Assembly (NCBI GenBank): GCA_030374805.1
Contig: JARGSG010000006.1
Location: 248,001 to 312,000 of the forward strand
DNA length: 64,000 nt
Source of the DNA: Gracilaria gracilis
Lineage: Eukaryota; Rhodophyta; Florideophyceae; Gracilariales; Gracilariaceae
Direction of reading: 5' to 3'
Shown: piece after piece, positions 18,981 through 31,253 of the stretch
Numbering within the stretch: position 1 is the stretch's first letter
Layout of the letters: every line of letters begins with the position of its first letter
Program-made: the position numbers and the translations under genes
The notes under the pieces: model-generated
The model's input: only the letters and a program-made list of their open reading frames with translations
Told to the model about the DNA's origin: nothing
Database searches by the model: none

Positions 18981-21900
18981 CTCCTCCTCGAGTCCCTGTG
19001 CAAGTCCAATTCGTTTCATAATTGCAAATATTCTTGCAGGGCTCAGCGGTTTGGTTAAGATATCAGCATCGTTTAGCTCACTAGGAACATAGTCCACAGC
19101 AATGACATTGTCCTTCACCATATGTCTGATGAAATGAAGCTTCACGTCAATATGTTTGGCACGTCCAGAAGGGCATCGCTCACCAGAATGGAAAATACCC
19201 ACCCGTTCTTCGGTTGCGCAAAGTTTCGCACCGAATGATGGGTATCCGATGGTACTTCAATGAGTTCCCAGCGAACCCAATGGAGGCACGTGATGTACTT
19301 GGGCACGAGTACTGGAAGTACGGAAGACTGAAGGTACTACTCGGAATGGAAGATTGGTCACCTGGAGAGAGACAGGAGGCGACCGAAATACTAGATGTAT
19401 TGGAAGAAGCACAGTTGTAAATCTGTGCTATAAGTAGTAAGAATGATTGCGTTGGTTCGTAATTGACCAAGTTAGTTTACACCTTGACAGTGTTACCCTG
19501 CTGCTCTTCATGGGACATTGGGAACACTATAAATAAAAAGCTATTGATTGAAAAAAAAAAAAAAAGCTCACCAGCAGCCCAATCAATGGCACATTGATTG
19601 TCCGAGCGAAGGGGGACCTTCTCGTCCACATCAAACCCGCTCTCCCGAAGCACTCGCGATATCCAGATAACCTCTTGAGCAGCCATGGTCCATGCGTAGT
19701 ACTCCGCTTCTCCAGTGGAGAGCGCAATCGATGCTTGCTTTCTCGCACCGAAGAAGCAAGTGGCCGATCCTAGTTTGATCACATATCCGGACATTGACTT
19801 ACGATCAGTAGTGTCACCAGCATAGTCTGAGTCCACAAAGCCGTTCAAGTTCAGAGATCCAGCTCGGTAGAGCAACCCATGGCCACACGTCCCACGCAGG
19901 TACCGTAGTACTCGCTTTGCAGCTCTGTGACAGTATGCTGTGGGAGCGTTCTGGAATCGTGCAAGGATAAGAACTGGAGCAAGAATATCAAGTCTCGTGC
20001 GCAATGCCAAGTACAACAAGGACCCAATCATCTGCTGATATAGTTGCACATCCTTGGCAGTCTTGTCCTCCTCCGCTGCTAGTGATGAGAAAAACGACTC
20101 CACCATTGGACTGGGAGCTGGCTTGGCGTTGTGCAGTCCAAATCGGCGTAGCACTCCCTCGATGTAAAGGGGCTGTCCAAGCTTGAGGCCCGTAAGTTGA
20201 CCCTCAGAATCCGCTGCCCAAGTCAACTCAACGCCAAGGTAGAAGCTCACTTCATCTTGAACTCGAAGTTCGTACAATCCTTTGAGCTCCTCCAAGAGTG
20301 ACGAACGTTGCGCAGCAGTTGGTGCGAAAACCAGGAGGTCATCAACGTAAACAAGGATGTATACGTACGCGTTGTGCCCAATGCGGCGCCTAAACACACA
20401 CGGAGCACTAGGAAGTTCTTCAAATCCTAAGTCCTTGAGATCTTGACTGAACTTTGTATGCCAAGCCAGGTGAGCCTGCTTAAGTCCGTACATGGCTTTC
20501 ACCAACTTGTAACAGCATGGCTTCAGCCAAGGCACACCACGTGGAGACGTGACCCAAACATCCTCCTTCAGCTCCCCATTCAGGAAGGCAGTCTTCACGT
20601 CCACTTGAGCAACAAACATCTGGAGGCACAGGGTAAGGTACAGGAACATACGAACCAGGTTGAAAGACACAACTGGTGCATAAGTCTCCATGTAGTCCTG
20701 ACCAAAAGTCTGGTGATTTCCACCAGCAACAACACGAGCCTTGAAGCGCTCAACCGACCCATCTGCATTCCGCTTCACTTTCAGGACGATATGGGTTGGC
20801 AGAGGTTGCGATGCGGGAGAATGATCGGGTACCCATGTACCCTTGCTCTCAAGAGAGGCCAGTTCTTCTTCGATCGCAGTCTCCCATAAGCTTTTCTCCA
20901 ATGGAGACGCAGACATGGCTTCCTTCAAAGTCGGTTCATCACTTGTAGTCACTTCAACTGTTTGCGATGTGGCAGCGCCAGCCATGTTCCACCACCGTGT
21001 AGATGCGCGGCGTGTTCGTCGCGGGTACCGAGACTCAGGTTGTGAGCCAGTTGGCTCATTAGGCTCCTCCGTGGTGGATTCACCCTGGTTGTCATCCTCA
21101 CCTTCACTACCGGTGAGTTCATTATTATCGACATCATCAGCTTCACCCGTTCTGTCAGTGTGCAATTCAGGTGCATGACTTTCCTGCAGTTCAGAACCAA
21201 CATCATCGTTGACCACTTCGTCAATGCAAATCTCACCGGAGTGTTCGCTGTCACTCTTGCATTCCGAGTTGCAACTGAAGTCTTCATCAGAAGCGATCTC
21301 ATCATCCATGTAGCCCGTCAGATAGGACGCACCAGGGAAGGATGACTCATCAAACGTCACATGTCGAGACTTGATAATACGTGGTATCTCATCTTCATCT
21401 GTTACTAGAACATCGTAGACACCATGCTCAAGAGTCTGCAAGTACACCCCTTCAAGTGCACGAGACTCGAACTTGGTGTCCGGGTTCATCTTTAGTACGT
21501 ACGCCGCACACCCAAACACTCGAACATTCTTCAAAGAAGGTGTGGAATCAGTTACAACAAAGTACGGAGTGGATCCAGTGGTAGAGTGGGGAACTCTGTT
21601 GCGCACATATATAACGTGCTTCAACGCATACGGCCATAAACATTCTGGCAGATTGGCCTGTAGCAACAACGCTCGAGCAGCTTCCTCCATTGTGCGATTA
21701 ATGCGCTCTGCTATTGCATTGTGCTCAGGGGTGTACGGAGGTGAGGACGAGGTTCCTTGGAGACCGTTTGCAGAGTTCTCCTGCAGAGCAATGTACTCTT
21801 CCGCATTATCTGAGTGCACTTTGGCAATTTGACCTCCTCCAAGCTGCTGGAGCTTCTGTGCTACAGCCGCATAAACTTCTGCAAGTTCACTTCGGTGTAC

Positions 21901-23661
21901 CATAAACCCTATTAATGCATACCTAGAGTGTTCATCAATGAATGCTGTCGCGTATTAGAAGTGATCTGGAAATGACGGGAGTAAGGGCCCTAGGATATCA
22001 GAGTGCACAATGTCTCCGACACCAGTGGCACGATCAAACTTGCCTAAGAACGGAAGTTTGTGGGCCTTTCCAAGTCGGCATGGGCGACAGACCTCCTCCA
22101 TTTGAGCCAGCTTCGGCACTCCATTGGCATACTTGTGCACAACCTGCAAGTCTCTTGGGTTGATATGCGCAAGTCGTCGATGCCATAGTTGAGCCAAGTC
22201 ATTGTCGCGTGCAGAAAGGGCATGCCTAGAGTTAACTTTCGTGAGTGGATCAGGCAGAGTGTACAAACCTGACCGTTTATCTCTTTGACCGCATCCGATA
22301 ACAAATCCATCCACATGCGTGAGACGAACATCACGCGCGCGGAAGAAAGACTCGATGCCCTTGTCAGCCATGCGTCCCACAGACACCAAGTTATATTCGA
22401 GATCAGGAACCAAGAGTGCGTCTGTGAGACGCAAGTTCGCATTCTCGAACGGTAGTATGACATCACCTCGTTGTGTAGCAGTCACAGTAGACTTATCAGC
22501 CAGCAATATGGTTCGTTCGTTAACTTCATGCAACGAACTGGGGACAAATACAGACTTGGAGAAAAAGAAGTGCGATGTTGCACCACTGTCTGCATATGTG
22601 TCCATAACCGTCTCTGCGGGTGGGAGTACGATAGACTTCTCCACGGACATTCCTGCGATTTCAATCTTTGAGGACTTCCCGGACAACCTTATCGATGGCT
22701 TGGAACTTCCGGGTTTATCCTTAGACCTCACCTTCAACTTGTCAAGAATGCTCTTGGGCAAGTGATTGTCAGGGTTGTCAGGGTTCATGTGACATCGATC
22801 AACAGTGTGTCCATCACGATCACAGAAGGTACAATGGTAACCATTGCTGGTAGCGGCAGCATACGCACGCCCCGAAGACTCGTTGTGGGTGTGACCATCT
22901 GAGTTGTCACCGTCCTTGTGGTCCAGACTGACAGGGCCGGAAGAGGATTTGAAGCTTCCAGAGCCTTTGGTCTTGCCTTTCTTGCGAGTGCGAGTGCGAC
23001 CAGAACTTCCCGAAACCATCTGTCGTGCATTATACTCGTCAATTAGAGTTGTTGCAACATAGTCCCAAGTAAGATCAGATATGTCCTTGGTGCGAAGTGC
23101 GGCTGCCGTGGACTCCAATGAGCAGCTGGGGTCAATAGAGGCAAGTAGCATCGGGGCCTTGTGAGATTCCGGAATAGCAGCGTCCTTGCCCATGCGATCC
23201 AACTGCGAGAACAGTGCAGTGAACTGGTCCACATATTCTGACATGTTCTGACCACTGTACGACATACGGAATAGTTGCGTTTGTACGGCGATCCGAGAGA
23301 CTGTGCGATTGGAGGCGTAGCGTGCATCGAGCAGTTCAAGCATGCGTCCCGGATCATCATCAACATCCATTACAACTCGTAGAGGAGAATCACCAAGTGC
23401 ACAAATAATGATAGCACATGCTTTCTCCCGTTTCGCCATGATACGAGAGCTGCTTTGAGAGCTACTTGGAGCCGTATCTTGGGTAGTAGCAGCTGTTGAG
23501 GATTGCTCTGAACTCGATACCACAACGTTCCAGACACCTTTGATTCGGCATGCGGCACGAAGGCGATGGCGCCAAAGGGTATAATCTTCCCCACGCTTAC
23601 CATGAAAGCGTGGGATCTTGACACCAGAGTTGGTTTCAGACTCAACTTCCGAGTCCGACAT
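18975..23661 (-). pseudogene. Gag-Pol polyprotein of element E
   Basis: It starts at the ATG at 23661 and ends in TGT TGA inside LTR 6 (18980-18975). All domains are present in order: Gag, CCHC knuckle, DSGA protease, HHCC finger, integrase core (HSDNAEEY ... PEHNAIAERINRTM), acidic linker, RT with YVDD, and RNase H with DSDYAGD, STGEAEYY and RSDNQCAIDW. Two lesions are visible. A CAA-to-TAA nonsense codon at 21957-21955 lies early in the integrase core, and a LINE tail with a 9-bp duplication (19178-19574) sits in RNase H after DWAAGE. Otherwise the frame is continuous, so inactivation looks recent. Confidence 0.88.
19187..19565 (+). mobile_element. LINE-3: 5'-truncated LINE tail
   Basis: 379 bp holding the last part of LINE ORF2 (stop at about 19418), the 3' UTR and a poly(A) run to 19565. 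It matches the end of LINE-2 (about 59562-59940) closely. GCTCACCAG flanks it on both sides (19178-19186 and 19566-19574), and intact copies of the target have the site once, so this is a true 9-bp target-site duplication. It lies antisense to the host copia RNase H. Confidence 0.92.
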
Positions 23662-24655
23662 GTTCCAAAACAGAGTTATCAACCTCCAGTACAAGGGATT
23701 TCACAAGTAGAAGAGAAACGAAGGAATGAGAGAAGCCGCGTGAGGGAAACAATTCTTCCGTCACAAAAAAGGGTAGGGCTGGAGTGGAGTAAGGACTCAA
23801 CACTAAACAGCGAGGACGCCAGCGGAGAATCTGTAACGAAGTCTGCAACGCTCGTCTGGACGCGTCCAGTACGCGATCACAAGCGGAGTGGAACTCGACG
23901 CTTGGAGTATACTCACGGGTGAGAGACAACCAACCCGGAACAGAAAGGGCAGAGTGAAGGATACAATGCCACTTCCCCACAAGCAAATAAAGGAGGGGCT
24001 GGAGTGGAGTCAAGCTCAACAATCAACAGCGAGGACGCCAGCGGAGACTGTGGGGTAGTCTGCAACGCTCGTCGGGACGCGTCCCGTACGCGATCACAGG
24101 CGGAGTTCGGAGACTCGACGCCTGGAGCAAGCTCACGGGTGAGGTACAACTCGAACCCGGAATGATGATGATACTTCTAAAGCGGGCGCACTGACAGGAG
24201 AAACTACCTCCGCTACCATGTGGGTCCGAACCCCTGGTGCCCGGTTACTCTCCCCGGGTGAGGCACGATTTGATCACCTACCAAGCTCTGCGTACTTCAG
24301 AGCGAGGCGCTGTTAGTCCCTACGAGACGTCCCAAGGAGGGTACTAGTCGAGATACACGTTCCCCAGTTAAACCCTTGCTGGTCTCTTACAAGAAAGTAG
24401 CTCGGTCTTTCGGCGCAGTACGGTCGCTCCTACGCTTCCAAGCCCGTTTCATCGACCTCCGTACTCCACGGACGCAGAGCAGGATTTGCTGTCTCCCTTG
24501 TCTCGAGCCGGCGGGTTACTAACAAACGCGATATGTGTTCACCATGCGCCAGAGAGAAAGCAGCGGGGTACTCTAACGCAGATAGGAAAACTTCTTGAAT
24601 CCAAAGAAACGTAGTAAGTAAGAAATGAGCGCGACGTCTGCAAGTTGTCGACGCT
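23662..24655 (-). other. Leader of element E
   Basis: Long-leader type with both copies of the duplicated block and the hairpin pair (about 24220-24260). No gene seen. Confidence 0.65.
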
Positions 24656-24669
24656 CTGGGCCCAAAATT
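24656..24669 (-). other. Degenerate primer-binding site of E
   Basis: Reverse strand AATTTTGGGCCCAG, 11/14 complementary to half initiator tRNA-Met, identical to array 1. Confidence 0.6.
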
Positions 24670-25382
24670 TAACGTTACGCACGCAGATAGGGTAGAAAGG
24701 GAAGTAAGTAGAGATGGATATTGAAGGAAGAGAAAGTAAAACAAGTGAAGGTTGACGGCCTTGGGTCGACCCGTTTACTCGAGGGTCGTCGATCGCAACC
24801 TACAAATACCCTAGTGCGCGCTTCACCGTCGTCGCAGCAAGCGACGACGGCGGTCGTTACAAGTTGCACGTGTGTGCAGTTGTACACGGAAAGCGCGCGC
24901 AAACTAGAGTACAACAATTTCAAATAACTAAATCAATCAACACTACAAATCCATTGCCAGTCCTTTGATTCAGAACCAGATCTAAAAAATCATCAATTTG
25001 CATGGCGGCACTACAACCGCCTTGCGCAGCCCAGAATCGCATATTGCATGCAAACCGCCCATTCCAGCCTAGAAACGCACATCCTCGCCATCTGCATAGT
25101 CAGTCTACTACTCTAAGCCTCGTCCAATCACAGAGCTCCACTTGGCCCATACCACCATAACTCTCCATACAATCCATGGCACTTGTAGACACCACGTTGC
25201 ACAAGGACATTTGCAGTAGCCAATCATATTGTCGTTTCACGTTGGGGTTGAGCAGAGGCGCATATGCGCTTTTGCGAAGAGGGTGCCCAAAAGTGCCCAT
25301 CGTCCCCTGCAACTTTGCTTCCGAGTAGTCCGAGACCAACCTGAGGGACTGACAGGCACTCGACCATGTCCCAACATCAACA
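24670..25382 (-). repeat. 5' LTR of element E
   Basis: 713 bp. Groups with the array 1 LTRs (CTATCTGCG near the end, GAAGGAAG on the plus strand). With LTR 7 at 25495 it forms a long inverted repeat separated by 112 bases. Confidence 0.9.
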
Positions 25383-25500
25383 CAATGTTCCTAGTGAGCT
25401 AAACGATGCTGATATCTTAACCAAACCGCTGAGCCCTGCAAGAATATTTTCAATTATGAAACGAATTGGACTTGCACAGGGACTCGAGGAGGAGTGTTAA
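25383..25500 (+). pseudogene. Copia-A pol 3' tail fragment
   Basis: Encodes the last residues of RNase H and the C-terminus (VPSELNDADILTKPLSPARI to EEEC). The frame ends in TGT TAA inside LTR 7, after the polypurine tract GAGGAGGAG at 25486-25494. Everything upstream is missing: the fragment starts exactly at the outer end of E's LTR. It reads as the remnant of one more array 2 unit. Confidence 0.85.
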
Positions 25501-26208
25501 TGTTGGGACATGGTCGAGTGCCTGTCAGTCCCTCAGGTTGGTCTCGGACTACTCGGAAGCAAAGTTGCAGGGGACGATGGGCACTTTTGGGCACCCTCTT
25601 CGCAAAAGCGCATATGCGCCTCTGCTCAACCCCAACGTGAAACGACAATATGATTGGCTACTGCAAATGTCCTTGTGCAACGTGGTGTCTACAAGTGCCA
25701 TGGATTGTATGGAGAGTTATGGTGGCATGGGCCAAGTGGAGCTCTGTGATTGGACGAGGCTTAGAGTAGTAGACTAACTATGCAGATGGCGAGGATGTGC
25801 GTTTCTAGGCTGGAATGGGCGGTTTTGCATGCAATATGCGATTCTGGGCTGCGCAAGGCGGTTGTAGTGCCGCCATGCAAATTGATGATTTTTTAGATTT
25901 GGTTCTGAATCAAAGGACTGGCAATGGATTTGTAGTGTTGATTGTTTTAGTTATTTGAAATTGTTGTACTCTAGTTTGCGCGCGCTTTCCGTGTACAACT
26001 GCACACACGTGCAACTTGTAACGACCGCCGTCGTCGCTTGCTGCGATGAAGGTGAAGCGGGCACTAGGGTATTTGTAGGTTGCGATCGTCGACCCTCGAG
26101 TAAACGGGTCGACCCAAGGCCGTCAACCTTCACTTGTTTTACTTTCTCTTTCTTCAATATCCATCTCTACTTACTTCCCTTTCTACCCTACCTGCGTGCG
26201 TAACGTTA
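25495..26208 (+). repeat. LTR 7
   Basis: 714 bp, starting TGTTAATG. The hairpin right arm is damaged (GCGATGAAGG for GCGACGACGG), a change shared only with LTR 8. Confidence 0.9.
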
Positions 26209-26230
26209 TTTGGTAACTCTGTTTTGAAAC
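26209..26230 (+). other. 22-base short leader with TGG-type primer-site candidate (F)
   Basis: Only TT, then TGGTAACTCTG (26211-26221), then TTTTGAAAC separates the LTR from the ATG. The iMet half-tRNA site of long-leader copies is absent. TGGTAACTCTG has the layout of a classical site complementary to a tRNA 3' end (CAGAGUUACCA), but no tRNA is known to me to match. Same in G (31232-31253) and H (42669-42690). Confidence 0.45.
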
Positions 26231-29200
26231 ATGTCGGACTCGGAAGTTGAGTCTGAAACCAACTCTGGTGTCAAGATCCCACGCTTTCATGGTAAGCGTG
26301 GGGAAGATTATACCCTTTGGCGCCATCGCCTTCGTGCCGCATGCCGAATCAAAGGTGTCTGGAACGTTGTGGTATCGAGTTCAGAGCAATCCTCAACAGC
26401 TGCTACTACCCAAGATACGGCTCCAAGTAGCTCTCAAAGCAGCTCTCGTATCATGGCAAAACGGGAGAAAGCATGTGCTATCATTATTTGTGCACTTGGT
26501 GATTCTCCTCTACGAGTTGTAATGGATGTTGATGATGATCCGGGACGCATGCTTGAACTGCTCGATGCACGCTACGCCTCCAATCGCACAGTCTCTCGGA
26601 TCGCCGTACAAACGCAACTATTCCGTATGTCGTACAGTGGTCAGAACATGTCAGAATATGTGGACCAGTTCACTGCCCTGTTCTCGCAGTTGGATCGCAT
26701 GGGCAAGGACGCTGCTATTCCGGAATCTCACAAGGCCCCGATGCTACTTGCCTCTATTGACCCCAGCTGCTCATTGGAGTCCACGGCAGCCGCACTTCGC
26801 ACCAAGGACATATCTGATCTTACTTGGGACTATGTTGCAACAACTCTAATTGACGAGTATAATGCACGACAGATGGTTTCGGGAAGTTCTGGTCGCACTC
26901 GCACTCGCAAGAAAGGCAAGACCAAAGGCTCTGGAAGCTTCAAATCCTCTTCCGGCCCTGTCAGTCTGGACCACAGGGACGGTGACAACTCAGATGGTCA
27001 CACCCACAACGAGTCTTCGGGGCGTGCGTATGCTGCCGCTACCAGCAATGGTTACCATTGTACCTTCTGTGATCGTGATGGACACACTGTTGATCGATGT
27101 CACATGAACCCTGACAACCCTGACAATCACTTGCCCAAGAGCATTCTTGACAAGTTGAAGGTGAGGTCTAAGGATAAACCCGGAAGTTCCAAGCCATCGA
27201 CAAGGTCGTCCGGAAAGTCCTCAAAGATTGAAATCGCAGGAATGTCCGTGGAGAAGTCTACCGTACTCCCACCCGCAGAGACGGTTATGGACACATATGC
27301 AGACAGTGGTGCAACATCGCACTTCTTTTTCTCCAAGTCTGTATTTGTCCCCAGTTCGTTGCATGAAGTTAACGAACGAACCATATTGCTGGCTGATAAG
27401 TCTACTGTGACTGCTACACAACGAGGTGATGTCATACTACCGTTCGAGAATGCGAACTTGCGTCTCACAGATGCACTCTTGGTTCCTGATCTCGAATATA
27501 ACTTGGTGTCTGTGGGACGTATGGCTGATAAGGGCATCGAGTCTTTCTTCCGTGCTCGCGATGTGCGTCTCACGCATGTTGATGGGTTTGTTATTGGATG
27601 CGGTCAAAGAGATAAACGGTCAGGTTTGTACACTCTGCCTGATCCACTCACGAAAGTTAACTCTAGGCATGCCCTTTCTGCACGCGACAATGACTTGGCT
27701 AAACTATGGCATCGACGACTTGCGCATATCAACCCAAGAGACTTGCAGGTTGTGCACAAGTATGCCAATGAAGTGCCGAAGCTGGCTCAAATGGAGGAGG
27801 TCTGTCGCCCATGTCGACTTGGAAAGGCCGAGAAACTTCCGTTCTTAGGCAAGTTTGATCGTGCCACTGGTGTCGGAGACATTGTGCACTCTGATATCCT
27901 AGGGCCCTTACTCCCGTCATTTCCAGATCACTTCCAATACGCGTCAGCATTCATTGATGAACACTCTAGGTATGAATTAATAGGGTTTATGGTACACCGA
28001 AGTGAACTTGCAGAAGTTTATGCGGCTGTAGCACAGAAGCTCCAGCAGCTTGGAGGAGGTCAAATTGCCAAAGTGCACTCAGATAATGCGGAAGAGTACA
28101 TTGCTCTGCAGGAGAACTCTGCAAACGGTCTCCAAGGAACCTCGTTCTCACCTCCGTACACCCCTGAGCACAATGCAATAGCAGAGCGCATTAATCGCAC
28201 AATGGAGGAAGCTGCTCGAGCGTTGTTGCTACAGGCCAATCTGCCAGAATGTTTATGGCCGTATGCGTTGAAGCACGTTATATATGTGCGCAACAGAGTT
28301 CCCCACTCTACCACTGGATCCACTCCGTACTTTGTTGCAACTGATTCCACACCTTCTTTGAAGAATGTTCGAGTGTTTGGGTGTGCGGCGTACGTACTAA
28401 AGATGAACCCGGACACCAAGTTCGAGTCTCGTGCACTTGAAGGGGTGTACTTGCAGACTCTTGAGCATGGTGTCTACGATGTTCTAGTAACAGATGAAGA
28501 TGAGATACCACGTATTATCAAGTCTCGACATGTGACGTTTGATGAGTCATCCTTCCCTGGTGCGTCCTATCTGACGGGCTACATGGATGATGAGATCGCT
28601 TCTGATGAAGACTTCAGTTGCAACTCGGAATGCAAGAGTGACAGCGAGCACTCCGGTGAGATTTGCATTGACGAAGTGGTCAACGATGATGTTGGTTCTG
28701 AACTGCAGGAAAGTCATGCACCTGAATTGCACACTGACAGAACGGGTGAAGCTGATGATGTCGATAATAATGAACTCACCGGTAGTGAAGGTGAGGATGA
28801 CAACCAGGATGAATCCACCACGGAGGAGCCTAATGAGCCAACTGGCTCACAACCTGAGTCTCGGTACCCGCGACGAACACGCCGCGCATCTACACGGTGG
28901 TGGAACATGGCTGGCGCTGCCACATCGCAAACAGTTGAAGTGACTACAAGTGATGAACCGACTTTGAAGGAAGCCATGTCTGCGTCTCCATTGGAGAAAA
29001 GCTTATGGGAGACTGCGATCGAAGAAGAACTGGCCTCTCTTGAGAGCAAGGGTACATGGGTACCCGATCATTCTCCCGCATCGCAACCTCTGCCAACCCA
29101 TATCGTCCTGAAAGTGAAGCGGAATGCAGATGGGTCGGTTGAGCGCTTCAAGGCTCGTGTTGTTGCTGGTGGAAATCACCAGACCTTTGGTCAGGACTAC

Positions 29201-30523
29201 ATGGAGACTTATGCACCAGTTGTGTCTTTCAACCTGGTTCGTATGTTCCTGTACCTCACCCTGTGCCTCCAGATGTTTGTTGCTCAAGTGGACGTGAAGA
29301 CCGCCTTCCTGAATGGGGAGCTGAAGGAGGATGTTTGGGTCACGTCTCCACGTGGTGTGCCTTGGTGAAGCCATGCTGTTACAAGTTGGTGAAAGCCATG
29401 TACGGACTTAAGCAGGCTCACCTGCCTTGGCATACAAAGTTCAGTCAAGATCTCAAGGACTTAGGATTTGAAGAACTCCCTAGTGCTCCGTGTGTGTTTA
29501 GGCGCCGCATTGGGCACGTACGTGTACATCCTTGTTTACGTTGATGACCTCCTGGTTTTCGCACCAACTGCTGCGCAACGTTCGTCACTCTTGGAGGAGC
29601 TCAAAGGATTGTACGAACTTCGAGTTCAAGATCGAGTCAGCTTCTACCTTGGCGTTGAGTTGACTTGGGCGGCGGATTCTGAGGGTCAACTTACGGGCCT
29701 CAAGCTTGGACAGCCCCTTTACATCGAGGGAGTGCTACGCAGATTTGGATTGCACAACGCCAAGCCAGCTCCCAGTCCAATGGTGGAGTCGTTTTTCTCA
29801 TCACTAGCAGCGGAGGAGGACAAGACTGCCAAGGATGTGCAACTATATCAGCAGATGATTGGGTCCTTGTTGTACTTGGCATTGCGCACGAGACTTGATA
29901 TTCTTGCTCCAGTTCTTATCCTTGCACGATTCCAGAACGCTCCCACAGCATACTGTCACAGAGCTGCAAAGCGAGTACTACGGTACCTGCGTGGGACGTG
30001 TGGCCATGGGTTGCTCTACCGAGCTGGATCTCTGAACTTGAATGGCTTTGTGGACTCAGACTATGCTGGTGACACTACTGATCGTAAGTCAATGTCCGGA
30101 TATGTGATCAAACTGGGATTGGCCACTTGCTTCTTCGGTGCAGGAAAGCAAGCATCGATTGCGCTCTCCACTGGAGAAGCGGAGTACTACGCGTTGACCA
30201 TGGCTGCTCAAGAGGTTATCTGGATATCGCGAGTGCTTCGGGAGAGCGGGTTTGATGTGAACGAGAAGGTCCCCATTCGCTCGGACAATCAATGTGCCAT
30301 TGATTGGGCTGCTGGTGAGCGATGCCCTTCTGGACGTGCCAAACATATTGACGTGAAGCTTCATTTCATCAGACATATGGTGAAGGACAATGTCATTGCA
30401 GTGGACTATGTTCCTAGTGAGCTAAACGATGCTGATACCTTAACCAAACCGCTGAGCCCTGCAAGAATATTTGCAATTATGAAACGAATTGGACTTGCAC
30501 AGGGACTCGAGGAGGAGTGTTAA
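26231..30523 (+). pseudogene. Gag-Pol polyprotein, element F
   Basis: The frame is open for 1,045 codons from the ATG at 26231, covering Gag, zinc knuckle, protease, HHCC finger, integrase core, linker and the start of RT. A one-base deletion near 29365 (CCTTGGTGAAG against CCTTGGCTGAAG in E) creates the stop at 29366-29368. A five-base deletion near 29516 restores the original frame just upstream of YVDD, and the rest of RT plus RNase H reads through to TGT TAA in LTR 8. Only about 50 residues are out of frame. Everything else, including RNase H acidic residues, is intact. Confidence 0.88.
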
Positions 30524-31231
30524 TGTTGGGACATGGTCGAGTGCCTGTCAGTCCCTCAGGTTGGTCTCGGACTACTCGGAAGCAAAGTTGCAGGGGACGA
30601 TGGGCACTTTTGGGCACCCTCTTCGCAAAAGCGCATATGCGCCTCTGCTCAACCCCAACGTGAAACGACAATATGATTGGCTACTGCAAATGTCCTTGTG
30701 CAACGTGGTGTCTACAAGTGCCATGGATTGTATGGAGAGTTATGGTGGCATGGGCCAAGTGGAGCTCTGTGATTGGACGAGGCTTAGAGTAGTAGACTAA
30801 CTATGCAGATAGCGAGGATGTGCGTTTCTAGGCTGGAATGGGCGGTTTTGCATGCAATATGCGATTCTGGGCTGCGCAAGGCGGTTGTAGTGCCGCCATG
30901 CAAAATGATGATTTTTTAGATTTGGTTCTGAATCAAAGGACTGGCAATGGATTTGTAGTGTTGATTGTTTTAGTTATTTGAAATTGTTGTACTCTAGTTT
31001 GCGCGCGCTTTCCGTGTACAACTGCACACACGTGCAACTTGTAACGACCGCCGTCGTCGCTTGCTGCGATGAAGGTGAAGCGGGCACTAGGGTATTTGTA
31101 GGTTGCGATCGTCGACCCTCGAGTAAACGGGTCGACCCAAGGCCGTCAACCTTCACTTGTTTTACTTTCTCTTTCTTCAATATCCATCTCTACTTACTTC
31201 CCTTTCTACCCTACCTGCGTGCGTAACATTA
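30518..31231 (+). repeat. LTR 8
   Basis: 714 bp, shared by F and G. Near its end it reads GCGTAACATTA, so TAACA mirrors the starting TGTTA; other copies have TAACG. Hairpin arm damaged as in LTR 7. Confidence 0.9.
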
Positions 31232-31253
31232 TTTGGTAACTCTGTTTTGAAAC

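Larger units (their letters stand above)
18268..25382 (-). mobile_element. Element E: full-length long-leader Copia-A
   Basis: Order on the reverse strand: 5' LTR (25382-24670), primer-site remnant, 1-kb leader, gag-pol, polypurine tract GAGGAGGAG (about 18989-18981), 3' LTR (18980-18268). Without the LINE tail and its duplicated target it is about 6.7 kb. Its two LTRs differ at roughly nine positions by eye, so it is not a very fresh insertion or the LTRs are exchanged. No matching 5-bp target duplication is present: the left flank ends in ACAAACA and the right flank starts CAATG. Confidence 0.85.

Noticed and set aside
26200-26231. Short leader as a spliced intron of the long leader
   Set aside because: The junction does not leave GT...AG at the missing segment's ends, so a deletion is simpler.
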